The notes under the pieces are model-generated. The model was given only the letters and a program-made list of their open reading frames with translations, did not search any database and was not told the DNA's origin. From assembly GCF_024699275.1 (NCBI RefSeq), contig NZ_JAILPX010000062.1, forward strand, positions 1-18,602: a DNA stretch of 18,602 nt. Reading direction: 5' to 3'. The position numbers were made by a program, and so were the translations under genes. Below, in pieces: positions 7,767 to 14,845 of the stretch. The stretch's first letter is position 1. The number at the start of each line of letters is the position of its first letter. This DNA comes from Selenomonas sp. (GTDB lineage Bacteria > Bacillota_C > Negativicutes > Selenomonadales > Selenomonadaceae).

Positions 7767-8252
7767 CTATTGCCTATTTTTTTCCTGCTTTTTCTTTTCC
7801 CGCCGCTCCTTAAAGAAGCGCTTCATTATGCCTGCACATTCCGCCTGTAAAACCCCTGCTGTGATTTCCGGGCAATGGTTCAATCGCTCATTGCCAGGAA
7901 TATTGAACACGGATTCACAGGCTCCAGCCCGGCTGTCCGTACTGCCATAAACCACCCGGTCTACCCGGCTCATCACAATAGCTCCTGCACACATGGGACA
8001 CGGTTCAATCGTAACGTAAAGGGTCAGCCCGGACAAGCGCCAACGGCCTAGATTCCTGCAGGCCTGCTGAATCGCAATAAGCTCTGCATGAGCCGTGGCA
8101 TCATGCCAAATCTCCCGCATATTATGTCCTCGGGTGACAATATCCCCAGTTGCCTGATCCACCAGTACAGCTCCAATCGGCACTTCCTGTAAGTCATAGG
8201 CTATCTGCGCTTCTTTCAAGGCCTCCTGCATATAGAACACATCATCCTGCAT
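7767..8252 (-). CDS. tadA: tRNA-specific adenosine deaminase TadA
   Basis: 161 aa. Deaminates the wobble adenosine (A34) of tRNA-Arg(ACG) to inosine. The zinc site is complete: His55-Ala-Glu57 with the proton-shuttling Glu, and PCPMC with Cys85 and Cys88. The tail is strongly basic (KRFFKERREKKKQEKNRQ). An in-frame stop lies close upstream, so ATG 8252 is the first ATG; its GGGAGG is 13 bases away, rather far, and the ATG seven codons later is an alternative. Only 27 bases separate it from the upstream terminator (8280-8309). An extended -10 (TGCTAGAAT, 8301-8293) sits in that terminator's loop and could serve as its promoter; this is tentative. Confidence 0.95.
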   Translation of the reverse strand: MQDDVFYMQEALKEAQIAYDLQEVPIGAVLVDQATGDIVTRGHNMREIWHDATAHAELIAIQQACRNLGRWRLSGLTLYVTIEPCPMCAGAIVMSRVDRVVYGSTDSRAGACESVFNIPGNERLNHCPEITAGVLQAECAGIMKRFFKERREKKKQEKNRQ

Positions 8253-8271
8253 TGATTATCTTAATCCTCCC

Positions 8272-8309
8272 AACAAAAAACTCTCTGTCCTTATTCTAGC
8301 ACAGAGAGT
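8272..8309 (-). terminator. Intrinsic terminator of the 95-aa unknown gene
   Basis: Stem ACTCTCTGT/ACAGAGAGT (8280-8288 and 8301-8309), 12-base loop, followed on the minus strand by TTTTTTG. A T-run also follows on the plus strand. It lies 16 bases past the stop of the upstream gene. Confidence 0.85.
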
Positions 8310-8325
8310 CTTTTTTTCCTATTAT

Positions 8326-8613
8326 TTATACCGTTGTATTGATTTTCTCTTCGATACCGCTGATATCCACCATTTCACGATAAAACAGCGATTGGGTGGG
8401 GCGGGCCGACAGTTCCAGATGATAGGCATTCGGTACGCCGATGCCTGCCTCATTTCCTGGACGAACCTCTTTGTTGATTTCCTTGTTAAGGGTATTCTCA
8501 AAGGATTGCTTGTCCTTTTGCGAATCACGATAACCCTTCTTGCGTTCAAAGGAACGGTCAACAGCAGATTCTACCCCCTTTACCCGGGATACGCGCTCAA
8601 TTCGTTCCAACAT
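8326..8613 (-). CDS. Small charged protein of unknown function (95 aa)
   Basis: ATG 8613 is preceded by AGGAGG at 8 bases; the ATG seven codons earlier would overlap this site and is rejected. The protein starts MLERIERVSRVKGVESAVDR, then has a very charged, probably helical part (SFERKKGYRDSQKDKQSFEN to NKEINKEV), and a less charged C-terminus with LSARPTQSLFYREMVDISGIEEKIN. There is no signal peptide, membrane segment or Cys. I do not recognise the family. It is a single-gene unit with its own terminator, and the sequence upstream resembles a flagellar sigma-D promoter (8656-8682), so a motility link is possible but unproven. Confidence 0.8.
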   Translation of the reverse strand: MLERIERVSRVKGVESAVDRSFERKKGYRDSQKDKQSFENTLNKEINKEVRPGNEAGIGVPNAYHLELSARPTQSLFYREMVDISGIEEKINTTV

Positions 8614-8655
8614 GACAGACACCTCCTTCAGCATAGAATGCCTTTCTCATTAGAT

Positions 8656-8682
8656 ATATCGTTCGCTTAATTGATGTACTTA
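8656..8682 (-). promoter_or_regulatory. Possible sigma-D (FliA) type promoter
   Basis: On the minus strand TAAG (8682-8679), 15 bases, then AACGATAT (8663-8656). The consensus for flagellar sigma-D is TAAA-N15-GCCGATAT, so the match is 3/4 and 6/8 with exact spacing. Transcription would start near 8649, 36 bases before the ATG. No good sigma-A promoter competes with it. Confidence 0.35.
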
Positions 8683-8692
8683 ACCTTTTTTC

Positions 8693-8732
8693 GAAAATAA
8701 AACAACTGCCCCCTGGAGCAGGAAGCAGTTGT
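8693..8732 (-). terminator. Intrinsic terminator of mdh
   Basis: Outer stem ACAACTGC/GCAGTTGT (8702-8709 and 8725-8732) with an inner CCTG/CAGG stem, followed on the minus strand by TTTTATTTT. It starts 16 bases past the mdh stop. Confidence 0.88.
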
Positions 8733-8748
8733 CTCTATTTCACTATAC

Positions 8749-9717
8749 TTATTTCAGCGCATCGCCGAGTTTGGAGTTGGTGTTGCGAGCAGCAGCTACG
8801 CTTTCATCAAACTTAGCTTTTTCGTCGCCTTCCAACTTGTATTCAACAATTTTTTCCATACCATTTTTACCCAGGATAACGGGAACACCAATGCAAAGAT
8901 CCTTTTCACCGTATTCGCCATCGAGGTATACACAGCAAGGCATGAGTTTCTTAGCATCCAGTGCAATTGCTTCAACCATGGCAGCTGCAGCAGCACCCGG
9001 TGCATACCAAGCGGAAGTTCCCAGGAGGCCCGTCAGCGTCGCACCGCCAACTTTCGTCTGCGCAACAGCGTCATCTAACTGTTCCTTGCTGAGCAGCTGC
9101 GTAACAGGGATACCGCGATAAGTAGCCAGGCTCGTCAAAGGAACCATGGTCTTGTCGCTGTGGCCGCCGATAACCGTACCATCGATATCCGTCGGCGTTG
9201 CCGGATAACCAGCAGCCTGCAGAGCCTTGGACAGGAAATAACGGAAACGGCTGCTATCCAGCATACCGCCCTGACCCAATACGCGGTTGCGCGGCAACTT
9301 GGAATCCTTGAGCGTCAGGAACGTCATCGCATCCATAGGATTGGAGATGATGATGAAGATAGCGTTCGGAGAATACTTCAGCGCCTGGTCAACAACACCT
9401 TTGACGATTTTCGCATTTACACCGATGAGTTCTTCACGAGTCATGCCCGGTTTACGAGGCATACCAGAAGTTACCACCACAACATCGGAACCTTCCGTCG
9501 GTGCATAGCCATTTGCATCACCAATTTCAGCCGTAACGCCCGTTACCGTGGTGTCAAAGTTCAGAAGATGTGCGGTCTGCATGATGTCCATAGCCTTGCC
9601 TTCAGCAAAGCCCTTCTTAATGTCCACCAGCATAACTTCGCTGCAGAAATTCTTGACTGCCAGCACGTTTGCTACGGTAGCGCCTACATTACCTGCACCA
9701 ACAACTGTTACCTTCAT
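8749..9717 (-). CDS. mdh: NAD-dependent malate dehydrogenase, LDH-like type
   Basis: 322 aa from ATG 9717, which has AGGAGG 9 bases upstream; the 31 extra residues of the longer reading fall in the leader. The Rossmann motif GAGNVG (7-12) and Asp32 at the end of strand 2 indicate NAD. Arg88 in MPRKPGMTR marks malate specificity, where lactate dehydrogenases carry Gln; Arg157 and Asp154 (GMLDSSRFR) and the catalytic His186 (GGHSDKT) are present. The enzyme interconverts oxaloacetate and malate in the cytoplasm, in these anaerobes usually in the reductive branch toward succinate and propionate. It is a single-gene transcript with its own promoter, about 109 bases of structured leader, and terminator. 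Confidence 0.95.
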   Translation of the reverse strand: MKVTVVGAGNVGATVANVLAVKNFCSEVMLVDIKKGFAEGKAMDIMQTAHLLNFDTTVTGVTAEIGDANGYAPTEGSDVVVVTSGMPRKPGMTREELIGVNAKIVKGVVDQALKYSPNAIFIIISNPMDAMTFLTLKDSKLPRNRVLGQGGMLDSSRFRYFLSKALQAAGYPATPTDIDGTVIGGHSDKTMVPLTSLATYRGIPVTQLLSKEQLDDAVAQTKVGGATLTGLLGTSAWYAPGAAAAAMVEAIALDAKKLMPCCVYLDGEYGEKDLCIGVPVILGKNGMEKIVEYKLEGDEKAKFDESVAAARNTNSKLGDALK

Positions 9718-9740
9718 AATCAAAAGCCTCCTTAAAATTA

Positions 9741-9790
9741 GAAAGCGATTTTCCGAAACCACAAGACCATAATGGAAACCGCTTTCGGAA
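9741..9790 (-). promoter_or_regulatory. mdh leader with two mutually exclusive helices
   Basis: In the minus-strand RNA the segment at 9790-9780 (TTCCGAAAGCG) can pair either with TTTCGGAA (9758-9751, 8 bp) or with CGCTTTC (9747-9741, 7 bp). The two pairings share four bases. The second helix ends 8 bases before the AGGAGG of mdh. This arrangement resembles a leader switch, but no known riboswitch class is recognised. Confidence 0.35.
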
Positions 9791-9794
9791 TGCC

Positions 9795-9823
9795 ATGAAT
9801 CATGAATCAAACTTATGATTCAT
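9795..9823. promoter_or_regulatory. ATGAATCA repeat cluster, candidate mdh operator
   Basis: Two overlapping direct copies of ATGAATCA (9795-9802 and 9802-9809) and one inverted copy (9816-9823), 6 bases apart. The cluster spans about +3 to +31 of the predicted mdh transcript, a place where bound repressor would block transcription. It does not match Rex, Fnr/Crp or Fur-type consensus sites. Confidence 0.45.
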
Positions 9824-9832
9824 TACGTGATA

Positions 9833-9861
9833 ATTATAACAAAGCAGGCCAAAAAAATCAA
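9833..9861 (-). promoter_or_regulatory. Sigma-A promoter of mdh
   Basis: On the minus strand TTGATT (9861-9856), exactly 17 bases, then perfect TATAAT (9838-9833). The start would be near 9826, about 109 bases upstream of the ATG. Confidence 0.8.
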
Positions 9862-9931
9862 CAAAAAGCGATAAATATTTTATTATTTTTTATCTTACCA
9901 TAAATTTATTTAATACTATTATGACCTGCTA

Positions 9932-9963
9932 ACAAAAAATGACTGGTCAACTGACCAGCCATT
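9932..9963 (-). terminator. Intrinsic terminator of the rubredoxin gene
   Basis: An 11-bp stem with one G-U pair (arms 9938-9948 and 9953-9963, AACT loop on the plus strand), followed on the minus strand by TTTTTTG. It starts 13 bases past the rubredoxin stop. Confidence 0.88.
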
Positions 9964-9976
9964 GCTCTCTGCCTCG

Positions 9977-10135
9977 TTATTGCTCTTCAAACATATCCTT
10001 ACCCACACCACATAAAGGACAAACAAAATCCTCCGGCAAATCCGCAAAGGGAACACCTGGTGCCAAATCATAATCACTGTCGCCCTTTGCTTCATCGTAA
10101 ATCCAGCCGCAAACCGTACAAACCCAAGTTTTCAT
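9977..10135 (-). CDS. Rubredoxin
   Basis: 52 aa, translated by hand: it starts MKTWVCTVCGWIYDEAKGD and ends FVCPLCGVGKDMFEEQ. The two CxxC pairs (VCTVCG and VCPLCG) bind one iron, and the length is that of a classic single-iron rubredoxin. It carries electrons in the cytoplasm, in anaerobes often to rubrerythrin or other oxygen/peroxide-reducing enzymes, none of which is in this window. The ATG at 10135 is preceded by AGGAGG at 7 bases. It lies 118 bases past the PHP gene with no obvious terminator between them, so it may be co-transcribed with uvrC-PHP or have its own unrecognised promoter. Confidence 0.96.
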   Translation of the reverse strand: MKTWVCTVCGWIYDEAKGDSDYDLAPGVPFADLPEDFVCPLCGVGKDMFEEQ

Positions 10136-10253
10136 AACAAGCCCTCCTAAAACCTATACACCTCATCCAGCGCTTCGCGCCTGCAACACAACTCTGTTAC
10201 TAATGGGGAACTTCTAGCCAATTCCGTATAAATCCTGCCAATAAGAAAAATTT

Positions 10254-11117
10254 TTATGGATTAAGCCGTTCCTTAACTTCCTGAAAGAATGCATAAGGCA
10301 CTTCCATATTGCCATCCTTTCCCGTACCTAATTCTATACCAGGGCGGTTTGTCCCATGAAAATCCGTTCCACCTGTAGGCAGCAAATCATATTTGCTAAT
10401 CATCGCCGCTGCAAACTCTTCATCCTCAACCGTATAATTCGGATAAAAACGTTCCATGCCATCAAGACCTAAGTGATGCAATTCCACAATAGCCTGTTCC
10501 TGCTGCTGACGATTGGCAAGATTCCCCAGACCAATGGCTTTGTGAAAATGCGCTAACGATGTAACACCGCCTGCTTCGTGAATAACAGGCAGGGCCTCCT
10601 CTGCCGTGATATTGAAATCCAGGCCCACTTCCTCCACGGCCGGATTGAGATAATTATCCCAAAGAGGCTGGGCTCGGTCATAAAGATGCAACGATACCAG
10701 ATAACGCATTACCGCATAACGATCCAAAAGACCTTTATAGCTAAACTGCTGTACCTTTTCCATACTGATATCTATACCCTTACGGCGTACAAACTCCACA
10801 ATATCTGCAATACGTCCTTCTTTTATGGAACGAATCTTTTTATACATGGCCTGAAAAGCATTGTTTTGCGGATCAAAGCCCAAGCATACCACATGAATCT
10901 TATGATCTTGAAAATCAGCGGTTAGTTCCATGCCATTAATAAATTCCACGCCGGCTTTTTCCGCTGCTGCGGCAGCTTCCTCTGTGCCCGCCAATACATC
11001 GTGATCCGTCAACGCAAACGCAGTCAAGCCCTGCTCCTTAGCGTGAAAGGCCAGCTCTGCCGGCGTAAAGCTGCCATCCGATACCAGAGAATGCACATGC
11101 AAATCAATTTTCTTCAT
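10254..11117 (-). CDS. PHP-domain phosphoesterase, TrpH/RNase AM-like
   Basis: 287 aa from ATG 11117, preceded by GTGAGG at 6 bases; that GTG itself (11129) is an alternative start four codons earlier. Metal-binding motifs of the polymerase-histidinol-phosphatase fold are all visible: HVHS near the N-terminus, SDGSFTPAEL, ALTDHDVL, GMELTA, SLAHFHK and the C-terminal GGTDFHG. COG0613 members hydrolyse 3',5'-nucleotide bisphosphates (pAp) or trim RNA 5' ends; which applies here cannot be told. The gene follows uvrC by about 21 bases and probably forms one transcript with it. Confidence 0.9.
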   Translation of the reverse strand: MKKIDLHVHSLVSDGSFTPAELAFHAKEQGLTAFALTDHDVLAGTEEAAAAAEKAGVEFINGMELTADFQDHKIHVVCLGFDPQNNAFQAMYKKIRSIKEGRIADIVEFVRRKGIDISMEKVQQFSYKGLLDRYAVMRYLVSLHLYDRAQPLWDNYLNPAVEEVGLDFNITAEEALPVIHEAGGVTSLAHFHKAIGLGNLANRQQQEQAIVELHHLGLDGMERFYPNYTVEDEEFAAAMISKYDLLPTGGTDFHGTNRPGIELGTGKDGNMEVPYAFFQEVKERLNP

Positions 11118-11138
11118 GAATAACCTCACGATCTATAA

Positions 11139-12962
11139 TCACTTACCCCTTAATTCAGCCTGCGCTGCAAAAAAATTATACACAGCTTCTGCTGCAGGTT
11201 TATTCATCCCCGGAGCCATCACTAACTCCTCCAGTGTTGCTGCTTTTATCTTATTGATGCTGCCAAAATGACTCCAAAGCGCCTGCCGCCGTTTCGGACC
11301 TATCCCCACAATATGATCCAACACCGAAACCAGGTTACGTTTCCCCCGCAGCTTGCGGTGATAGGTTATGGCAAACCGATGGGCTTCGTCGCGAATCCGC
11401 TGTATAAGATACAAAGACTGGCTATGACGGGGCAAAACCACAGGTTCAGGATTCCCCTCTGTAAACACCAGCTCAAACTGTTTAGCCAAGCCCACAACTG
11501 GCACTTTGCGATGGCCAGCCACATTGCGGATAATCTCCAAAGCCGATGATAATTGCCCCCTGCCACCATCAATGACGATTAAATCCGGCAGTTCCTCTTC
11601 CGGCAGCCCCACATAGCGGCGGGTAGTCACCTCCCGCATGGACAGGAAATCATCGGGTTTTCCCTCTGTACTCTGAATCTTAAAGCGCCGATAATCACTT
11701 TTCTTCGGCAGTCCGCCTTCAAAGACCACCATGGAAGCCACGGTTTCACTGCCTTGGTTATGGGAGATATCGAAGCATTCCATCCGATCAGGCGGCTTAG
11801 CCAGCCCCAGATAACGTCCCAATTCTTCCACAGCGCCTAATGTTTGGTCATTGGCCTGCTTGATACGGGCAGCCTCATCATGAAGATATTTTTCCGCATT
11901 GCCCACAGCCATGTCCACAATATCCTTTTTCGTCCCCCGCTGGGGAATCAGCAGCTGGACTTTGGCCTTCTTTCTTGCCGAAAGCCAGGCTTCCAATAGA
12001 GCTCTTTCCTCAGCGGGAATCTCCATGGGCAATAAAATCTCCCGGGGAATAAAGGTAGCCCGATGATAATATTGCTGCAAGAAAGCGGCTAAAATAGCAC
12101 CGTCACGTTCATCCTCACTGCCCTGCAGCAAAAAATGTTCCCGGCCAATCATCTTGCCCGCCCGAATGAAAAAAATCTGTACCACAACGCCGATTTCGGA
12201 ACGGGCCAGCCCCACGGCATCCTGATCTCCCGCCCCCGTGACGATATTCTGTTTCTCCGCAATTTTTCGTACGGCCAGCAGCTGGTCGCGAAGTCTAGCG
12301 GCCACCTCAAAATTAAAGTTTTCGGCGGCCTGCTCCATGCGGAAATGCAATTCCTTTTCCACATCATCGGTGCGGCCCTCCAAAAACAACAGCACCGCCC
12401 GAATCATTGACTCATAATCCCCTTTTTCCACCTTACCTGCACAGGGTGCCAGGCACCGCTTGATATGATATTCCAGACAGGGCCTGTCCTGCAGATGCTT
12501 GCAGGTACGCAAAGGAAACAGCCTGCGCAGGAGCTTCAGACTCTCATGCACCGCCGTTGCATTGGTATATGGGCCAAAATAGCGGGCACCATCCTTCAAG
12601 ATCCGTCGGGTGATAAATACCCGGGGAAATTCCTCCTGCAAGGTCACTTTCACATAGGGGTAACTCTTATCATCCTTAAGACTGATATTGTAGCGGGGCC
12701 GATGTTTCTTGATGAGATTACACTCCAATATCAAGGCTTCTACTTCAGAAGCAGTCATGATGATTTCAAAATCTGCCACATGAGATACCATGGCCCGCAC
12801 CTTAGGTGTATGATTTTTCCCCGACTGGAAGTACTGCCTGACCCGATTTTTCAGAACGATGGCCTTACCCACATAGATAATCCGCCCTTCGGCGTTCTTC
12901 ATGATATAAACCCCAGGTTTATCCGGCAATAACTTCAGTTTCTCTTCCACAATCTCCGTCAT
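11139..12962 (-). CDS. uvrC: UvrABC excinuclease subunit C
   Basis: 607 aa, normal length. UvrC makes both cuts around a lesion recognised by UvrA/UvrB. The GIY-YIG nuclease domain (about 15-95; GVYIM, IIYVGKA) makes the 3' cut. A UVR motif (about 195-235; ELHFRMEQAAENFNFEVAARLRDQL) contacts UvrB. The RNase H-like domain that makes the 5' cut has Asp398 (FDISHNQG), Asp465 (VIDGGRGQ) and His528 (RDEAHRFA), and helix-hairpin-helix motifs follow at about 545-600. A Cys-rich stretch (CKHLQDRPCLEYHIKRCLAPC) may bind an Fe-S cluster, as reported for E. coli UvrC. ATG 12962 has GAGG 10 bases upstream. It probably leads a transcript into the PHP gene. Confidence 0.98.
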   Translation of the reverse strand: MTEIVEEKLKLLPDKPGVYIMKNAEGRIIYVGKAIVLKNRVRQYFQSGKNHTPKVRAMVSHVADFEIIMTASEVEALILECNLIKKHRPRYNISLKDDKSYPYVKVTLQEEFPRVFITRRILKDGARYFGPYTNATAVHESLKLLRRLFPLRTCKHLQDRPCLEYHIKRCLAPCAGKVEKGDYESMIRAVLLFLEGRTDDVEKELHFRMEQAAENFNFEVAARLRDQLLAVRKIAEKQNIVTGAGDQDAVGLARSEIGVVVQIFFIRAGKMIGREHFLLQGSEDERDGAILAAFLQQYYHRATFIPREILLPMEIPAEERALLEAWLSARKKAKVQLLIPQRGTKKDIVDMAVGNAEKYLHDEAARIKQANDQTLGAVEELGRYLGLAKPPDRMECFDISHNQGSETVASMVVFEGGLPKKSDYRRFKIQSTEGKPDDFLSMREVTTRRYVGLPEEELPDLIVIDGGRGQLSSALEIIRNVAGHRKVPVVGLAKQFELVFTEGNPEPVVLPRHSQSLYLIQRIRDEAHRFAITYHRKLRGKRNLVSVLDHIVGIGPKRRQALWSHFGSINKIKAATLEELVMAPGMNKPAAEAVYNFFAAQAELRGK

Positions 12963-13266
12963 AATCTCACTTCCTCAGGATTCCATCAGTCCCTGCGCTC
13001 CACACAAGGACCTCTTTTGTCGAATCACTCATCCTATCATATCACACTATAACAGGATAATATGAAAAATTCTTGTATACATCATTCATTATTCTTTTTG
13101 CGAATAGTTCCTATACCCTCACTTTATTATTGACCCTCCTATAAAATTGTGCTACAATTCAATCCATAGTTGTTTAACAGCAGGTCTTAATACCTGTTGA
13201 TGTACAATCCGATACAATAATTGCCAATAATAACAATCTATTTGTAAAGTATTAGGAGGTAATCCT
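12963..13266. other. Divergent intergenic region, uvrC / biotin carboxylase
   Basis: 304 bases without a convincing gene. It holds the plus-strand biotin carboxylase promoter (about 13131-13158) and a small CAGGT/ACCTG hairpin at 13181-13196 in that gene's leader. For uvrC no clear sigma-A promoter stands out on the minus strand. The 8-bp palindrome TGTATACA lies at about 13075-13083. I see no GAAC-N4-GTTC (Bacillus-type) or CTGT-N8-ACAG (E. coli-type) LexA box. Confidence 0.6.
13131..13158 (+). promoter_or_regulatory. Sigma-A promoter of the biotin carboxylase gene
   Basis: TTGACC, a spacer of 16-17 bases, then TACAAT (13153-13158). The predicted start near 13165 gives a leader of about 100 bases before the ATG at 13267. 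Confidence 0.75.
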
Positions 13267-14676
13267 ATGTTCAAACGCATCTTAATTGCTAACCGTGGTG
13301 AAATTGCCGTTCGCATCATTCGCGCCTGTCAGGAATTGGACATTGAAACCGTCGCGATTTATTCCGAAGCCGATGCCAATGCCCTACATGTCCGTCTTGC
13401 GGATTTAGCAGTCAATGTAGGTCCAGCTGATGCCATGGATAGCTATCTCAATAAACAGTCCATCCTCAAAGCCGCCCGGGAAACCCACGCCGATGCCATT
13501 CATCCCGGCTATGGTTTTCTCTCCGAAGATGCTGATTTTGCCGAACAGGTAACGGAAGCAGGCATCACCTGGATTGGCCCCATGCCGGAAACAATCCGTC
13601 TGGTAGGCGATAAGGACATTGCCCGGGCTTCTATTGCCCCTTCCGGTATTCCCATGGCCAAGGGCAGTGACCCCTTGATCAGCAACGAAGAAGCCATCAA
13701 AGTGGCCGCTGAAGTCGGTTATCCGGTTATCCTGAAGCCAGTATCCGGTGGCGGCGGCAAGGGAATGTGTGTGGCCCATGACGAAGAGGATTTACGCAAT
13801 ATCCTCAACCTGCTGGTGGATATCACCAAGACGAAGTATTACTTCGAACATTACATCGAACGTTCCCGTCATATTGAAGTGCAGATCGTTGCCGATAACT
13901 ATGGTGAAGTATTGCATTTAGGTGAACGTGAGTGTTCTCTGCAGCGCCGCAACCAAAAGTTGTTGGAAGAATCCCCTTCCATCGCCCTGACGCAGGACAT
14001 GCGCAACCGTGTAGGCCGTCTGGCAGTCAAAGCAGCCAAGAGCGTACATTACTCCAATATCGGTACGGTAGAATTCCTGCTGGATCTTTCCAACAACGAG
14101 TTCTACTTCATGGAAATCAATCCCCGTATTCAGGTGGAACACGGCATTACCGAAGCAGTTACCGGCATTGACCTGGTACGTACCCAAATCCGTATTGCTG
14201 CAGGAGAAGCCCTGGAGATTACGCAGGATGATGTGAACTTCACAGGTCATGCCATCGAATGCCGCATCAACGCTGAAGACCCGGAAAATAATTTCATGCC
14301 CTGTCCTGGACAGATTACCTTCTTGCATGAACCCAGCGGCCCCCGTGTTCGCTTCGATTCCGGAGTAACGGCCGGCTTATCCATCGAACCCTACTACGAT
14401 TCCATGATTGCCAAAATAATCGTACATGGACGCACCCGTGGGGATGCCATCAAGATTATGGAACGAGCGCTCAAAGAATTCCGTATCGATGGTGTAAAGA
14501 CCACCGTATCCCTCCATAAGAAAATCCTCAAAGATACCTATTTCCGCACGGGCAACATCGACACCCAGTTCATCAAGAAACGCATGGATGCTTACGAGGC
14601 TGCTCCGAAGGACACCAAGGATATGAATGAAGAGGAACTGGCTAATTCCATCAGCGAAAGCATGTATCTTGCCTAA
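13267..14676 (+). CDS. Biotin carboxylase subunit (pyruvate or acetyl-CoA carboxylase)
   Basis: 469 aa. Uses ATP and bicarbonate to carboxylate biotin on a carrier protein. The N-terminal domain (1-115; ILIANRGEIAVRIIRAC), the ATP-grasp domain with Lys116, Lys157 and the GGGGKGM lid (161-167), RHIEVQ (201-206), the active-site strip MEINPRIQVEH (282-292), and the biotin carboxylase C-domain (about 330-445) are complete. EINPRIQVEH and GIDLVRTQI read more like the BC part of pyruvate carboxylase than E. coli AccC, so a PycA role supplying oxaloacetate is plausible. No biotin carrier or carboxyltransferase gene lies nearby, so the holoenzyme cannot be decided. AGGAGG sits 6-7 bases before ATG 13267. 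It is monocistronic. Confidence 0.93.
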   Translation: MFKRILIANRGEIAVRIIRACQELDIETVAIYSEADANALHVRLADLAVNVGPADAMDSYLNKQSILKAARETHADAIHPGYGFLSEDADFAEQVTEAGITWIGPMPETIRLVGDKDIARASIAPSGIPMAKGSDPLISNEEAIKVAAEVGYPVILKPVSGGGGKGMCVAHDEEDLRNILNLLVDITKTKYYFEHYIERSRHIEVQIVADNYGEVLHLGERECSLQRRNQKLLEESPSIALTQDMRNRVGRLAVKAAKSVHYSNIGTVEFLLDLSNNEFYFMEINPRIQVEHGITEAVTGIDLVRTQIRIAAGEALEITQDDVNFTGHAIECRINAEDPENNFMPCPGQITFLHEPSGPRVRFDSGVTAGLSIEPYYDSMIAKIIVHGRTRGDAIKIMERALKEFRIDGVKTTVSLHKKILKDTYFRTGNIDTQFIKKRMDAYEAAPKDTKDMNEEELANSISESMYLA

Positions 14677-14680
14677 ACCC

Positions 14681-14707
14681 AAAGCGCCTTACGGGGCGCT
14701 TTTTTAT
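14681..14707 (+). terminator. Intrinsic terminator of the biotin carboxylase gene
   Basis: Stem AAAGCGCC/GGCGCTTT (arms 14681-14688 and 14695-14702) with loop TTACGG, running into TTTTTTATT. It begins 4 bases past the stop. Confidence 0.9.
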
Positions 14708-14761
14708 TAATATTTTTTATATATCATAGGGAGTTTGTATAATATTTTTTTATAAAAAGCC

Positions 14762-14789
14762 TTGCATTTTTTTTAGTACCTGCTATAAT
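14762..14789 (+). promoter_or_regulatory. Extended -10 promoter of the 49-aa gene
   Basis: TTGCAT (14762-14767), 16 bases, then TGC-TATAAT (14781-14789), an extended -10. The start is predicted near 14796, about 50 bases upstream of the ATG. Confidence 0.8.
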
Positions 14790-14812
14790 ATATTTCTGTT
14801 ATCAGGTACTAA
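14773..14812. promoter_or_regulatory. Perfect 10-bp inverted repeat around the -10 element
   Basis: TTAGTACCTG (14773-14782) and CAGGTACTAA (14803-14812) are exact complements with 20 bases between. The -10 hexamer and transcription start lie between the arms, so the left arm is not in the transcript. The repeat therefore cannot act as an RNA hairpin and is best read as an operator. Confidence 0.6.
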
Positions 14813-14845
14813 GATGTACTATAAATTGGGAGGTGAATAGATACT

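Noticed and set aside
9160..9735. Plus-strand ORF of 191 aa opposite mdh
   Set aside because: Antisense shadow of the conserved malate dehydrogenase coding sequence, with no family features.
13100..13111. GCGAATAGTTCC considered as a Bacillus-type LexA box
   Set aside because: The half-sites GAA and GTTC lack the required spacing of GAAC-N4-GTTC.
13052..13138. Possible 23-aa plus-strand ORF (MKNSCIHHSLFFLRIVPIPS...) in the uvrC/biotin carboxylase gap
   Set aside because: It has only AGGA upstream, no coding character, and ends inside the biotin carboxylase promoter; chance is more likely.
14719..14745. A second TATAAT in the AT-rich stretch before the 49-aa gene
   Set aside because: No matching -35, and it lies in low-complexity AT sequence; the extended -10 promoter at 14762-14789 is far better.
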